This document shows, piece by piece, positions 13,601 through 24,321 of a stretch of 64,000 nt of DNA (its first letter is position 1; every line of letters starts with the position of its first letter). The DNA comes from Scolanthus callimorphus. Lineage: Eukaryota; Cnidaria; Anthozoa; Actiniaria; Edwardsiidae. Where the stretch lies: positions 8,421,978 through 8,485,977 of the forward strand of contig CM066923.1 in NCBI GenBank assembly GCA_033964015.1, in the 5' to 3' direction. Under the pieces are notes generated by a model. That model searched no databases and was not told the DNA's origin. It was given only the letters and a program-made list of their open reading frames with translations. The position numbers were made by a program, and so were the translations under genes.

Positions 13601-14659
13601 AAAATAAAACTTTTTTTTTCTTCAGCTGGTTGAAAACGCCTTAGCATAAATCTCTACCTGTTATCAATAAGGAACAAACAATGCTTTCATTTAATTTGAT
13701 ACAAATTAACCTCCTATTATAATAGATAGTCCTTATTTTAAGAGAAGATTTGAATGTCTAACCTTTTGCAGTTGTTAGATCAAAGACTGCACCTGTTACT
13801 CAGTTATTTAGAAAAGGGCCGTAGACACCAGTATGGTTAGTCTGGTTTCAGTGTTGGTCCAGCCGGGACTCGAACCCTTAACCAGCAGGCAGTTATCATG
13901 TATTAATAATTTTATACTACTCTTTTGCCGAATAGGACCGATGTGCAAAATAATGGTGCGATTTCCAAATGGTGGCCGGAAACAAGTTTGTTTACAAGCA
14001 GAAGCACCTCTTATGGTAAGTGGGGAGGGGCCCCACTCCCGCCCCACTTCTTAGGCCGTGAACTCTCCATGTCTATGAAATCGACGTGTTAAATAAAACT
14101 TGAGCTCAAATGGGCTTAACATGTCAACATGATGTTACCACTGACTAGTCTAAACATATCTTATGGCAAAGAATGGGTGTCTTTGAGTTTTATTTTGCTG
14201 TGACAAGCGACTCAAATTTCCACGCGCCGAATGCAATAAGCCGTGTCTTTAGCTCGTTGTCACTTGATTAATTAATTTCTATTCTGACTATCAAAGAAAA
14301 GATCTAATTATATTTCATTCATACGTTCATGTCGGCAACAACTTAAAAGGCTTATTGCATTGACGCGTGAAAATGCACTCACTTGTCACAATTTGACAAG
14401 CTTTGGTCACACTGAAAAATTAGTATTCGTAGTGGGTCGTTCAGCTCAAACAAAGAACACTCATTATTATTTTACCTTTTTCTTTTCTTGTCTACATCAG
14501 GCTTTAGTAAAGTTTGCCCAATCAGAAGGTTACTCGAATGAGCGTTACGAACTTGTCACGAACTTTCCGCGGAAACGACTCTCTCTCCTCGACTTCGATA
14601 TCACCCTCAAGGCTGCGGGTCTGTTTCCACAAGAGACGGTATTCGTACAGGAAAGATGA
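4694..14659 (+). CDS. UBXN7: UBX domain-containing protein 7 (UBXN7), p97/VCP-ubiquitin adaptor
   Basis: UBXN7 links ubiquitylated substrates and cullin ligases to the p97/VCP ATPase (family knowledge). Eleven exons: 4694-4917, 5609-5679, 6555-6623, 7682-7794, 8261-8407, 9140-9230, 9524-9577, 10671-10738, 12965-13432, 13936-14015 and 14501-14659, all with GT-AG borders and compatible phase. The start is the ATG opening MAEKWSKLIAEFINVTG. Domain order: UBA-like (about residues 5-46), UAS/thioredoxin-like (about 135-257, with NRDVWSN and YPYIGILDPRTG), a UIM (EDSQLEAAIAASL, about 286-300) and a C-terminal UBX domain (about 432-513) with the p97-binding loop TNFPRKRLS. About 514 residues, against 489 in human as I recall. 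Oddity: exon 9 reads in one frame through the acidic stretch to EDEESWKPQK and in another from about 13140, so one base appears to be missing between about 13110 and 13140. Introns carry several MITEs. Confidence 0.93.
5735..5947. mobile_element. MITE in UBXN7 intron 2 (TGTGGTTCCAGAAA ends)
   Basis: Terminal inverted repeats GTGTGGTTCCAGAAA and TTTCTGGAACCACAC enclose about 210 bp that also contain inverted CCATGGAAGGG-like arms. Diverged relatives lie at about 7105-7289 and 7410-7600, and near 53735-53840. Confidence 0.65.
7105..7289. mobile_element. Diverged relative of the TGTGGTTCCAGAAA MITE, UBXN7 intron 3
   Basis: The ends read TTGTGTGATTCCAGAAAA and TTTTCTGGAATCACTCA, the same design as the element at 5735-5947 with substitutions. 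Confidence 0.55.
8462..8650. mobile_element. MITE in UBXN7 intron 5
   Basis: Inverted ends TTACAGCCATTCTCAGTTAC and GTAACTAAGAATTGGCTGTAA bracket inner inverted arms containing AAGCTTGCAAGC. It carries an RFX X-box-like 14-mer at 8533-8546. Confidence 0.6.
9970..10262. mobile_element. MITE in UBXN7 intron 7
   Basis: The terminal inverted repeats TTACAGCTGTTTCAGGTAAC and GTTACCTGAAACAGCTGTAA are perfect over 20 bp. There is no coding capacity. Confidence 0.7.
10814..11404. mobile_element. Non-autonomous DNA transposon with 6-bp target duplication, UBXN7 intron 8
   Basis: Perfect inverted ends CAGGCCCGTAGCCAGG and CCTGGCTACGGGCCTG are flanked on both sides by CTTATG (10808-10813 and 11405-11410). 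The internal sequence also has inverted segments (TGGTGTGTATGCC-like and GGGACCCGATGG-like regions) but no transposase. Confidence 0.75.
12310..12801. mobile_element. Nested TA-flanked MITEs (AGAGCGGATTTCACATGA ends), UBXN7 intron 8
   Basis: Two direct copies of the left end (near 12311 and 12437) and two copies of the right end (near 12690 and 12800) show elements inserted into, or duplicated within, each other. Inner sequence such as TTGGCTACTCGTTTTTCTC is repeated. The same family forms a clean copy at 16364-16620, and an isolated right end lies near 12206-12228. Confidence 0.7.
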
Positions 14660-14699
14660 CTGCAGGAGTGACTAGAAGTTCAAGTAAGATTGAAGGCCA

Positions 14700-15078
14700 T
14701 GTCACACGTGGCAATTTTCTTGCAACTCGCAACGCAACGATGACGAATTAAAAAACATTGCGAGTTGCCGCGGAATGTCACACACTCGCAACGTTTTTTG
14801 CAACATGCAATACGCTCGCGATAAAATTGTCAAGTACAGTGGCTTATCCAAGTAAACAACCCGCGAGATCATGAATAACGTGCGCTGATTGGCTAAAAAG
14901 AAGAAAACATTGCCTCGTGAGTTGCAGAGACGCAGCAATGTTGCTAAAAGTAGAAATTAAAATCTACTTTTAGTGCAACTCGCAACGCAACACGGTATGT
15001 CAGACTCGCAATATTCACTGCTAATCGCAACGCAACAAAATACGTTGCGAGGTGCAAGAAAAATTGCCTCGTGTGACA
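14700..15078. mobile_element. MITE (TGTCACACG ends)
   Basis: Inverted ends TGTCACACGTGGCAATTTTC and AAAATTGCCTCGTGTGACA continue into long imperfect arms rich in CGCAACGCAACG repeats. Confidence 0.65.
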
Positions 15079-15639
15079 TTAGACCTTTAGAGTGGAAAAT
15101 ACTTGAAATTTCGACCAATGTTCACTATGGCAGCAGATATTTTGGCTAAAAAATTAAGTAGTTTAAAACATTATCGTAATTATGTAAACCCATAAACACA
15201 ATCTTGTCTTTATTCTATCCCTTTCTTTTCAGGTCACTATAATCTGCAATCAACATGTTCCGGTTACAAAGCCCCTATTGACCAATCGTCCAAACGATCG
15301 AATTATTTTTGCATATCTAGTTAACAAAGACAGGTATATTTGTCAGGAAATAAACGTTCATTTACCCGGTACGTAGCATTCATTGAATCGATACAAGATA
15401 GCTATTGTACAAAGTTCCGTTCATAGATTAAACTAATTCATATTTGATCCGTGTTTGTTCATTCATTTTATCATTTCCTTTGCATGGCTTTTATTTATTC
15501 GCTCGTTTGTTTGTTCGTGTGCTAGCCTGCAAGCAAGCTTGTTCGTGCACGCCCTCTACCCTCCCTTTTCTCCTCTCGTGTCCCAGTTAGTGCAAGTGGC
15601 CTATTTCCCCCGCTTGTTTTGATCCTAAAGCTCTGGCTA

Positions 15640-15895
15640 AAGGCTGGTTCTCTCTGGAACGCAAGCGCAAGGCAAGTGTGAATCATAGCGACGTAATCGC
15701 AAGCCTAAAATAACCATTGCTTAGTTTCTTGCGCTTACGTCCACTTGATTCACACTAGACGCAAGTGCGAGCGCAAGGGAACGCAATGTCTCGGTTTTCT
15801 TGCGCTTGTGTCTTCGCTTGCGTTCTAGTTTGAACCACAAAAGGGCAATGTATGAGTTTGATATCCTTGCACTTGCGTTAAGTTGAACCAGCCCT
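15640..15895. mobile_element. MITE (AGGCTGGTTC ends)
   Basis: AAGGCTGGTTC on the left pairs with GAACCAGCCCT on the right. The interior is made of inverted GCGCAAG/CTTGCGC-rich segments. Confidence 0.55.
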
Positions 15896-15923
15896 AAATG
15901 AGGCAACTTTGCTTCTTGCGGCA

Positions 15924-16069
15924 TAGCCTGCGAGCCGGCTCTCCAGTGGGTTTTCCAGAGAAGAATTCGTTAGGGCGCGCGCGGGGTTCCTGTGGCGTCG
16001 GGATTCCTGTGTCGCGCCAAAAAAATCGAATATCCGAAAAAACCCACTGGAGAGCCGGCTAGCAGGCTA
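15924..16069. mobile_element. Short MITE (TAGCCTGCGAGCCGGC ends)
   Basis: GAGCCGGCTCTCCAGTGGGT on the left is matched by its reverse complement on the right, with a TA at each end. A decayed relative lies at about 40712-40837 in an IFT81 intron. Confidence 0.65.
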
Positions 16070-16363
16070 CTTGCGGCATCAATATTAATGTTTTTCTGTA
16101 ATGCTTCCGGAGTAGATATAAACAGCTCAAAGTTTCCGTAAATATTTCAAGGTATAGAAGCTTAGACTCTAAACTTAACGCTGTGTGAAAATCATTTCTA
16201 ACTGGCAAAACTTGCCCTATGTCTCTGATTTCTTTCAAAGTTTTGGTTTCCAATGCACTTTGTGAAAATCATTTCTAACTGGGCAAAACATTGCTCTATG
16301 TCTCTGATTTCTTTTCTGGCAAATGAGGTACGTAACAATGCTGCTAGCGGCCAAACAAGGATA

Positions 16364-16620
16364 TAGAGCGGATTTCCCATGACTGTCAAGACTTGTTATG
16401 TAATTGCGATTGCTTTGCGTTCTCATTGGCTACTCGTTTTTCTCAGCCAATCAAATTCTGTAGTAAATACAATTGCATAATTACTTAGTAATTGGTTCGG
16501 CTTGTGATTGGCTGAGAAAAAAGCCATTTAGGAGCAAGTGGTGATTTCTCTCGATTCTGATTGGCTAGTGATTGCTCAATTGCAATTGTTTTTCACGACA
16601 GTCATGTGAAATCCGCTCTA
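16364..16620. mobile_element. TA-flanked MITE (AGAGCGGATTT family), intact copy
   Basis: TATAGAGCGGATTTCCCATG on the left and CATGTGAAATCCGCTCTATT on the right give near-perfect terminal inverted repeats next to TA dinucleotides, the target preference of Tc1/mariner elements. The interior is 85-90% alike by eye to 12310-12801. Confidence 0.7.
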
Positions 16621-16839
16621 TTATGACGCGCAACAAGATGTTTCTGACGGAGTTCACAAACATTTTTTTTTCTTGCCGCAACATTGTTACATGGTGAAAC
16701 ATCGTGGAAATATGCCCGCGCGTTGAATATGTTTCCACGTTTAAGGTTATCAGGCAAACAACGATTACACTCCCATGCATCTGCTAGAGCTAATTTCACT
16801 TGACTCTATTAAGACCAAATCAGTGGCGGATGCAGACCC

Positions 16840-17525
16840 TTAAGGTTACTGAGAACCTTCGCGCACGTCCTCGGAAAAAAAATCATACTCGTCCTTAGTT
16901 TAACCAAAACATGTCAACCTATATATCGTTGGAAAGCTTATAGAATGGACTAGCGGGCTATGACAAAAAGAAGTAAATAATTTTGTTGAAGGTTTATAAA
17001 AAAATTGAGTGTGACATTTTAAAGAGCTATCGTTGCAGAACTGCTTGACCTTGACTCCCAAGAAACACATTGTTTTAATCCTTAAAGGTCTTTCTCAAAA
17101 ACCGCGTCTGCGTTTTTTAAATGTTGTTTAGTTCAAAAGTTATGAATTTTTTTAATTTTTAGAGCGTGAAAATTCTATAAAATGTGACCATGGAAATTTA
17201 AAAGTTCCATAACTTGAACTGAACAAAATTTCAAAAAACGCAGACACGGTTTTTGAGAAACACCTCTAAGGATTAAAACAATGTGTTACTTGGGAGTCAA
17301 GGTCAAGCAGTTCTGCAGGGGTACCTCTTGAAAGTGTCACACCTACATTTTTAATAAAACCTTTAAAAAAATATATTTGTTAAAAAATGATTTCTTTTTG
17401 CCATAGCCCGCTAGTCCATTCTATAAGCTTTCCAACGATATATAGGTTGATATGTTTTGGTTAAACTAAGGAGTTGTATGATTTTTTTTTCCGAGGAGGC
17501 GCGCGAAGGTTCTCAGTAACCTTAA
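16840..17525. mobile_element. TTAA-flanked foldback element (hairpin arms of about 330 bp)
   Basis: The sequence after TTAA at 16840 (GGTTACTGAGAACCTTCGCG) returns as its reverse complement before TTAA at 17522. The arms include ATATATCGTTGGAAAGCTTA and its complement and stay paired almost to the centre near 17150-17200. TTAA duplications are the hallmark of piggyBac-type insertion. A broken second copy starts near 23508. Confidence 0.75.
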
Positions 17526-17905
17526 GAAGGAGGGTGGCTAGTACAAAGGATATACTTCAGACCAAGGGGTTGGCTAATCTTAAGGTTTTTGCAAGAAATA
17601 TGAGAACAAGGGGGGTGGCTACCCCTAATCACCCCCTCTAGATCCGCCCTTGCCAAATACTGCTAGCCAATCATGTACGATATAAAATGCAAGTTGCTAA
17701 ATGATATCTCAGCCATCCAATCGCAAGCCAAGGAAAACGATTATCACTCATTAAACATCGAACGTAAAATCACTACCGGCCATGCGGTGAGCTCGTGATT
17801 ACAACACAGTTGCAAAGTTCAAAATTTGATTGGCTGACAGAACTGATCGACCAATGAGAATCTAAATAAAAATGCTCGTCTGAAACTCGTTCTAGCTCAG
17901 TTGCC

Positions 17906-20900
17906 TTAGAAGCATTTGAGCTTTCCAAGAGTATAATACCCCTTCTCGACGCTGCCTCCCAGATCACCAAACCTCAATTGTATGACTGGCAAGTGACTTC
18001 TACTGTTCAAAAACCCACTATCCACTCGCCATTTGCTGTCATTCATTGCGCAATTACATTTACGACCCCCTGCGCAAGTGTTACTCACGGCGCATTCGCA
18101 CTGGTCACTTCCGATAGGCGCCCCTCCCCATGACGTCATCTTCCCTCCGTCACGTGACACCCACCAAGTGGTATGCCAAAGGTTTGAGTGATAACATTCA
18201 TATTTGATGAACTGCTCACAGCGAGTGGAAGCGGCGGTTAGAGCTTTCAGCTGCGCGATATTCGCCCCATCATAGGTGATATCTCGTACAATAGACCCAG
18301 CGGGTTCTGATCCCTTCACGAGAGCTCTGGCTTCCTTGTTGTGACTGATAACTGTCACGCCAATCCCGTCACGCTCTATCATGTCACAGTAGACCGTGAA
18401 TGGGGACGTCCCGCCTTCTCCATCAGGGTCGATGGTGTAGCTACCACTGGAGGATGATGGGAAAGCTGTCTTGATGTGGTAACATGTTGTTTCTAAGAAA
18501 GCAAAAATAATAAAAAAAATCGCGGTCTTAAGGAGGCTAGAAATAGTTTTTCAGTGCATAGTGGCTATGCAGTTTATTTCATTGTGCTTCCATCAGTCAA
18601 TATGACCCTCCGATATAATAATACTGATGAGTATGTGCAGAAGCTCATAAGTAGGGGCATGCATCCCTCATGGGTGGTTCTCACATGTGTTTTATAGCTT
18701 GGGCTATTTTTAGATTTTCGCGCGAAAAATCAACCAATCAGAGAGAAGTAGACAAATTACGTCATACATGCAACAGGCGCACGAAATACGAAATCTTCCT
18801 CTGACACGACAAGAACGGCTTTTACTTTATACCTTTGCCAAAGTGAAGCAAATATTTTTAATAGTCTAGTGATTTAGAGCCAGGGTGCAAAAATAGCAAA
18901 GCACACGATGAGCTTCTGGTATGTGGTGCAAATGCACCACTTGTGAAGAGAAGAGTATCCATAGCAACGCACGACACCTCGAAATATACCCTACTTTTTC
19001 ACTTTCAAAATTGATATCTCGAAAAATCCGCAATAGACTAGTATTAATCTTCTGTGTAAGCTGGTGTAAGTCAGAGTTTCTGGTTCAATGAATTGTGTAT
19101 ACAAAAACACAGAGATGCATTATGGGAAGGGTAGCTCTAAAAGTTTTGACAGTGTGCGCATGTGTTATATCGAGATTCAGCGCCTGTTGAACTAAAAGCG
19201 AGACGCTTCCACACGGGTTGTTGATCTACCCCTCAATCCCCTGGTTTCTACGTCCCTGCTATGTCTCTCTACGAAACTTACTGGGACATTGATACCGAGG
19301 TCCTGGCTTCTTGTAAAGCCTGGTGCAGTGCTTGAAGTCTTCTTGCACGTCACATTTGTTATGAGCACATGGGTCCTAGGAAAAGAGCACGTCTAGCCGT
19401 GTTAGAATTTCATATGAAAAAAAATTACTTTAGGGTTTTTGTTAGCATGACTCAAGGAGTGAACTTAAAATGAAAACCATATCATTCCATTATGCCATAT
19501 CAAGTTCTGAATTACACGATGTAATTGAGTGTACATCACATTCAACCGATATCACATGACTGTAGTAAACCAAACGAAAATTAATAAATACAAAGTAAAT
19601 TTAGTGCGAATTACCTACGGCACTCATTGATGCACTGGTCTGTACTTAGTTACATGTGCTGGTTGCTAGTAAGAACCTATTTGAGAACTTAAATCCCAAG
19701 AAGAGTGTTCATTATTTGTGTGTGTATGTGTGTCGATGGGCGTTGCGTGCTACTCAACTTTGGCAGCAAGCTGGACATAAAATGTATCAAACTAACTAAC
19801 TAACTAGCTTTTTTTTAGAAATACCTTGTCATAAATAATGAACACTCCCTAAGTTGGAAAAATCCAGGTTCTTATATACGCGGGCCCCAATAGATCATAC
19901 GAACTTTCAGACCGTACAAGATGTTGCGCGCTATGGTTGCTAATTGTCGCCACGCGGGAATCCTCAATCCGGTATCCAACTTGTTGTAACCTTTGAAATC
20001 GGGCAACAAGTGGGAGGGGTAAGGGAGCTGTCATTATTTACCGGGGGGGGGGGGAGGGGGCATGCTTTTTTGGGTGAGGGCCACGAATTTTTAAGGCTCA
20101 TTTAAGGGAGGGCCACAATATTTTTAGAGCGGATTTGGGGAGGGTCACAATTTCTCAATTCAAAAATTTCGACATCTAATACAGTTTTTTAAAACGCGCG
20201 CAAAGGTTGCCATTTTAAAACGTTGCCCCCACACTGAAAAAAGCCTGGCGGTCAGTCACTATTTTCGAAAAAACTAGCTAACAACTGACACCTTAGGCCA
20301 GCGTAAGTTCGACGTTACAAGCATAGAATAGAGTGAGGAAAGTGAGAACGATGCAGACAGTGATGCAGGCTATGAGGAGAGTGACAGTGATACAAAGGAA
20401 ACCAGGAAAGAGAAGATTCTGATGGCGAAGCCATTGAGAATGATGCGCTCGAAGATGATATCAGTAGCCTACTAAACGTGATCAGTTGTGGAAGGACGTG
20501 CACAGCTTGGAAAGCCTGTTCTCTCTACCAATATAGCCAAAGATCGCACGTTGCAATTTACAATGTCTTGGTCACGTCTGTGTTGGAACACGCATGTCCT
20601 CTGTGCAGTAACAGCCTTTTGAAACGTGTCCAGGCGCGCAATGCTCAAAATTCATCCGTTTTGTAGATGTTTATTTCGCCGAACAGAAAGAAGACTAAGT
20701 CTTGCCTGAGTAGCGGTTCAAAACTACATCATTATAACTTTGGCGAAAATTGTGGCGTACTATCCGGTCTGTAATGAACATGTTGGCGGGCTTTAATATA
20801 TTAGAGCCCCCGCGAGTCAATCGGCGTTATGATGGTGACATAAATTCCCGCTTTTTGTACCCAATGCTCTCCAAAGTTATAATAATAGTAATGTAGTTGA

Positions 20901-22059
20901 TATGGGGTAAATATGTTTTGGGCATATTTATGAGCCTAAGTCGGGCCCAAAGCGTTTGCCTCTCACCTCCACCTCTGTGCACCGGGTTCGAATCCCAGTC
21001 GGGGGCAGTTGGGATTTTTCTCTGCTGTTTCGAACCTTGTGTCCATCGTGGGTTGAAGTGATTCGTCATTTCTCCTGTGTTTTACGTCTTTCGGATGAGA
21101 CAATAAAACCGAGGTCCCGTCTCTCAGCCCACTACACTTAACCACTATGCGAGGGACGTTAAACACTATCACAGTGCTCACCACAGAATGTAATCTAACA
21201 ACCACTCATGATTGTAAACTGCATTGTATAAATCGCAGTCCGCATCTTAGGGATCAGACATGTCCACATCTGTAAACCGCATTTGAACATATCCATATGA
21301 TAATTTGCGGTATACAAGTGCCTACATTACATTTTTTTTTTACATTACATATTTACGCCAGCTAACATCAACTATATTGTTATAATAGATCGAAGCGGTA
21401 AAATTACTAAAGGAAGCAATGACTTCATACTTAAAAAAAAAAGAACGAGGGGAGGGTCACATCTTTTTCAGGACTTTGTAGGGGAGGGCGACATTTTTTT
21501 AAGGTTTTCAAATTTTTTTGGGAGCTCTTTTGGACAAAAACACGGCCCTCCCAATGTATTTGTTTCGGTGTTTCTTATCACAAAGAACGACAAAGAAAGA
21601 ATACAAAATGCTAAACGAAAACATGCGAAATGAATGTAAAAAGAATGTAAAAAGAATGAATGTAAAGAGGACAAAGAGTGAATTCAAATACCTAAAAGAT
21701 ATAATGAAAAAAATCTAGCATACCTTGGGGCTGTGATGGCTCGAAGTCATATTTGCGATCAGTGGTGGGGAGTTGGGATGATATTTGTCAACTGTCAGAA
21801 GTTCGCAGATAAAACCACTTCCACTCGAACTCTTTACTATATTAAACGAAAAACATTCACTTTCGTGTACACAATACAACGTACAATCTAACGCATCACT
21901 GCCAATTAACGAATTTGCTATCGGCGCATTTAAAGCCGTGTTTTCTGTTTTCTTGAAATTTTCCAAGACGAGATAGTCGTCGTTGGTTTTGATGTCGATG
22001 CATATTGAATGCACAAAAAGTGACGCCAGCAGAACAAATCGCAAGAGACAGATTTTCAT
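17906..22059 (-). CDS. Secreted PAN/Apple - EGF-like - fibrinogen-like (CNTNAP-type) protein
   Basis: Three exons: 21724-22059, 19282-19375 and 17906-18492 (336+94+587 nt, an intact frame of 338 residues). Exon 1 encodes a signal peptide (MKICLLRFVLLASLFVHSIC) and a PAN/Apple-type domain with a DCTLYCVHESECFSFNI core. Exon 2 is a small Cys-rich EGF-like piece (DPCAHNKCDVQEDFKHC, ending YQCP). Exon 3 begins CYHIKTAFPSSSSGSY and contains the fibrinogen-like entry GGTSPFTVYCDM. It then carries the contactin-associated-protein-type pattern: WWVSRDG, a CECA...CNCAMND cysteine cluster, LPVIQLRFGD and a final LGKLKCF. No membrane segment follows, so secretion is likely. The domain order is typical of expanded cnidarian secreted lectin- or adhesion-like families (recollection). 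The ligand is unknown. A tandem paralogue lies at 24322-29197. Intron 1 contains a SINE-like repeat. Confidence 0.85.
18525..19030. repeat. Dispersed repeat, relative of the TTAA element at 43018
   Basis: TTAAGGAGGCTAGAAATAG followed by blocks such as ATTGATATCTCGAAAAATCC recurs at 43018-43230. The right end was not identified here, so this copy may be truncated. It lies in intron 2 of the secreted-protein gene. Confidence 0.55.
20944..21320 (+). mobile_element. tRNA-derived SINE-like element
   Basis: GGGTTCGAATCCCAG near 20984-20998 matches the RNA polymerase III B box of a tRNA. About 100 bp later comes TTTCGGATGAGACAATAAAA followed by CCGAGGTCCCG, resembling a conserved central block seen in SINEs of marine invertebrates (recollection, not searched). 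An upstream A box is only weakly visible. The element sits in intron 1 of the secreted-protein gene. Confidence 0.5.
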
Positions 22060-22609
22060 GTCGAGTCGACCATTTCACAAGGACCACTCAAGAAGAAAAA
22101 AAACAGACAATTCTAGATAATAGGTACAAACATCTTTGAATAAGAACCGCTGCTTGATAAATCTTTTCATTAATTTTTAACCTTCAGTTTCTTAATTAAT
22201 TTTGTTTAATTAACGTGGTTTGAAGCAGGTGACCGCCCAATTAAATCGCTGTGGTACCTTTATTTACATACGCTAAGTAACTCTGACAACGACTTAGCTA
22301 ATTTCCACAGAGGGCGTCCATACGTAAAAATAGACTTGTATGTAAAAAATGAGAATACAAATATAGACTAAAGGTATCTATAATTGGTCAGCTCCTTATT
22401 GAATGAAAACAATGTTTTGTATTCCCTGATTTGAGGGGTAAGACTATTCCACATCTTAGCCTCGCAATGAAAACTTGTTTATCTATTTTCAGATTTAGGA
22501 AGAGGCAACTACAGAAGAGTAAGATCCTCCGGGAGATCCCTACGATTACGACTCCTTAGACCTTACTTGCTTTTTGAACTGAAACGTTAACTGATCACGT
22601 TGAATACCA

Positions 22610-22834
22610 TAGCTGTATTCACACTAGAGACGAGTTTCCCGTCTGAGACGAGTTTCTCGCCTTCAATATGGTTCCCTGTTCTTCTGTGATCACGTGAAAA
22701 CAATTTTTTTGAAGGAAAAAGTTTAGACAGATAACAAGCAAGTGTTTCTGAGCAGAATTGACATAAAGCAGGAACTTTTTCTCACGAGAAACTCATCTCA
22801 GACGAGTTTTCCGTCTCTAGTGTGAATACGGCTA
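22610..22834. mobile_element. MITE (TAGCTGTATTCACACTAGAG ends)
   Basis: The left end TAGCTGTATTCACACTAGAG is mirrored by CTCTAGTGTGAATACGGCTA. Inner GACGAGTTT repeats are also inverted. Confidence 0.7.
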
Positions 22835-23740
22835 ATGTGGAGCTTGGTCATTCAAGACCTTGTACATAGCCTTTAGATTTGGCTTTAAGTCTTTGGATAC
22901 AGGGGCGACGGAGAGCACGTGGGCATGCCGAAGAGGCAAAAAATGAAGTGGCCGCACGTAATTTCGTTTCTTCATGTTTTTACCTCATATACATTTTGAT
23001 ACAAATATGTCATAATGTAATCTTAACCCTACGTTCTCTGGGCCTAATGTCAAACAGAAACAAAAAGGGAAACGCTTCTGTTCTTCGGTTCCTTTTCTTC
23101 TTTACGTATAAATACAAAAAATATATCCAGCTTCAAAAAGTGGGGTGCTCAGTCCCTCCCCCCACCCCCCCCACCCCACTCCCCCACCCTCGGGTCCGCC
23201 GCCTATGGGGTATCAAGTGTACCCCACCCAAGTGCCTCTAAAACCTCTAGGTGTGGGGAGTCATTCAATGTAAATAGCAACAACAATTTCTCTATCAAGA
23301 AAGTCCGTCCCCTATTCCACTAGAAACCTTTTTAGCTAATTCGTCGTTATGTTAGAAACTCGCTTAATGTTGCTCCCTTCAATTTTGATTTCTGGAATTC
23401 TTATGATATTCTAAAATAATATCGCGAATCTAATTAGCATACACCAGCTCCCTTATTATGTTTCCAGTGTTTCTGCATAAACTCAGTCTTAGAAACATTA
23501 GGGTTACTGAGAACCCTCGCCCACGTCCTCGGAAAAACAATCATACACGTTATTAGTTTAACCTAAAACATATCAACCTATATATCGTTGGAAAGCTTAT
23601 AAAATGGCGGACTAGTATGCTTTGGCAAAAAGAAATAAGTTATTAATAAATACACATTTTTTCAAGGATTGATTAAATATTTTGGTGGGCCATTTTGAAG
23701 AGCTAACGCCGTCGAACTGCTGGACCTTGGCTCCCAAGTA

Positions 23741-23885
23741 AGACCCCGTCCACACTACACTGTTATTTCAAACGAAAAGGGATACTTTTTGCTCCGGATA
23801 CAGCTATCGTCCACACTACAACGCCGAAAACGATCACCGAAAACGGCGAAAACAATACGAAAACGATAAAGTGTGGACGGGGTCT
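23741..23885. mobile_element. Short MITE (AGACCCCGTCCACACT ends)
   Basis: AGACCCCGTCCACACT and AGTGTGGACGGGGTCT are perfect inverted ends of a 145-bp element inserted in the disrupted TTAA foldback copy, splitting it. Confidence 0.7.
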
Positions 23886-24321
23886 AATATAACGCATTGT
23901 TTTAATCCTCAAACGTGTTTCTCAAAAACCGTGTCTGCGTATTTTTTAGTTAGTAAACAAACGTTTCATTTGAGTTATGAAACTTTTGAAACAAACGTTT
24001 CATTTGAGTTAGAAACAGCTCCTATATAACTCAATTTCTAAACAAAAAGTAAAATGTTTCTTTTACAAAGTTAGTACAACTGATACAAACAAAAATGCCC
24101 GGCACGTGAGAATGACAGTTGGTTGTTTTAACATTTAAAATTTTTAATTAAAATTCATGCGCTCGCAAAAACTTACATTTACATTGCTTTTACGTTTTAA
24201 AAATACTGTACTTTAAATGCAAAGTGTCCGAGGTTGGGTACCGTCCGAAATTTGAACAGCACACTGTACAATGTTTTCTTGACGATTAATTACACAAATG
24301 CCAGTTGAAAATACCACTGAT

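Larger units (their letters stand above)
14660..17905. other. Intergenic region filled with MITEs and a foldback element
   Basis: No gene was found between the UBXN7 stop and the stop of the downstream minus-strand gene. At least five inverted-repeat elements are listed separately. The open frames here fall inside those repeats. Confidence 0.6.
22060..24321. other. Intergenic region between the two PAN/EGF/fibrinogen-like genes
   Basis: No gene was seen. It holds a TA-flanked MITE at 22610-22834, a short MITE at 23741-23885 and a disrupted copy of the TTAA foldback family (about 23508-24060). The last 60 bases before 22120 upstream of the ATG at 22059 presumably belong to a leader or promoter. 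Confidence 0.55.

Noticed and set aside
13855..13895. Minus-strand GGGTTCGAGTCCC, a tRNA B box-like motif in UBXN7 intron 9
   Set aside because: The flanking sequence does not fold into a tRNA cloverleaf and no A box was found at the right distance. It may be a SINE scrap.
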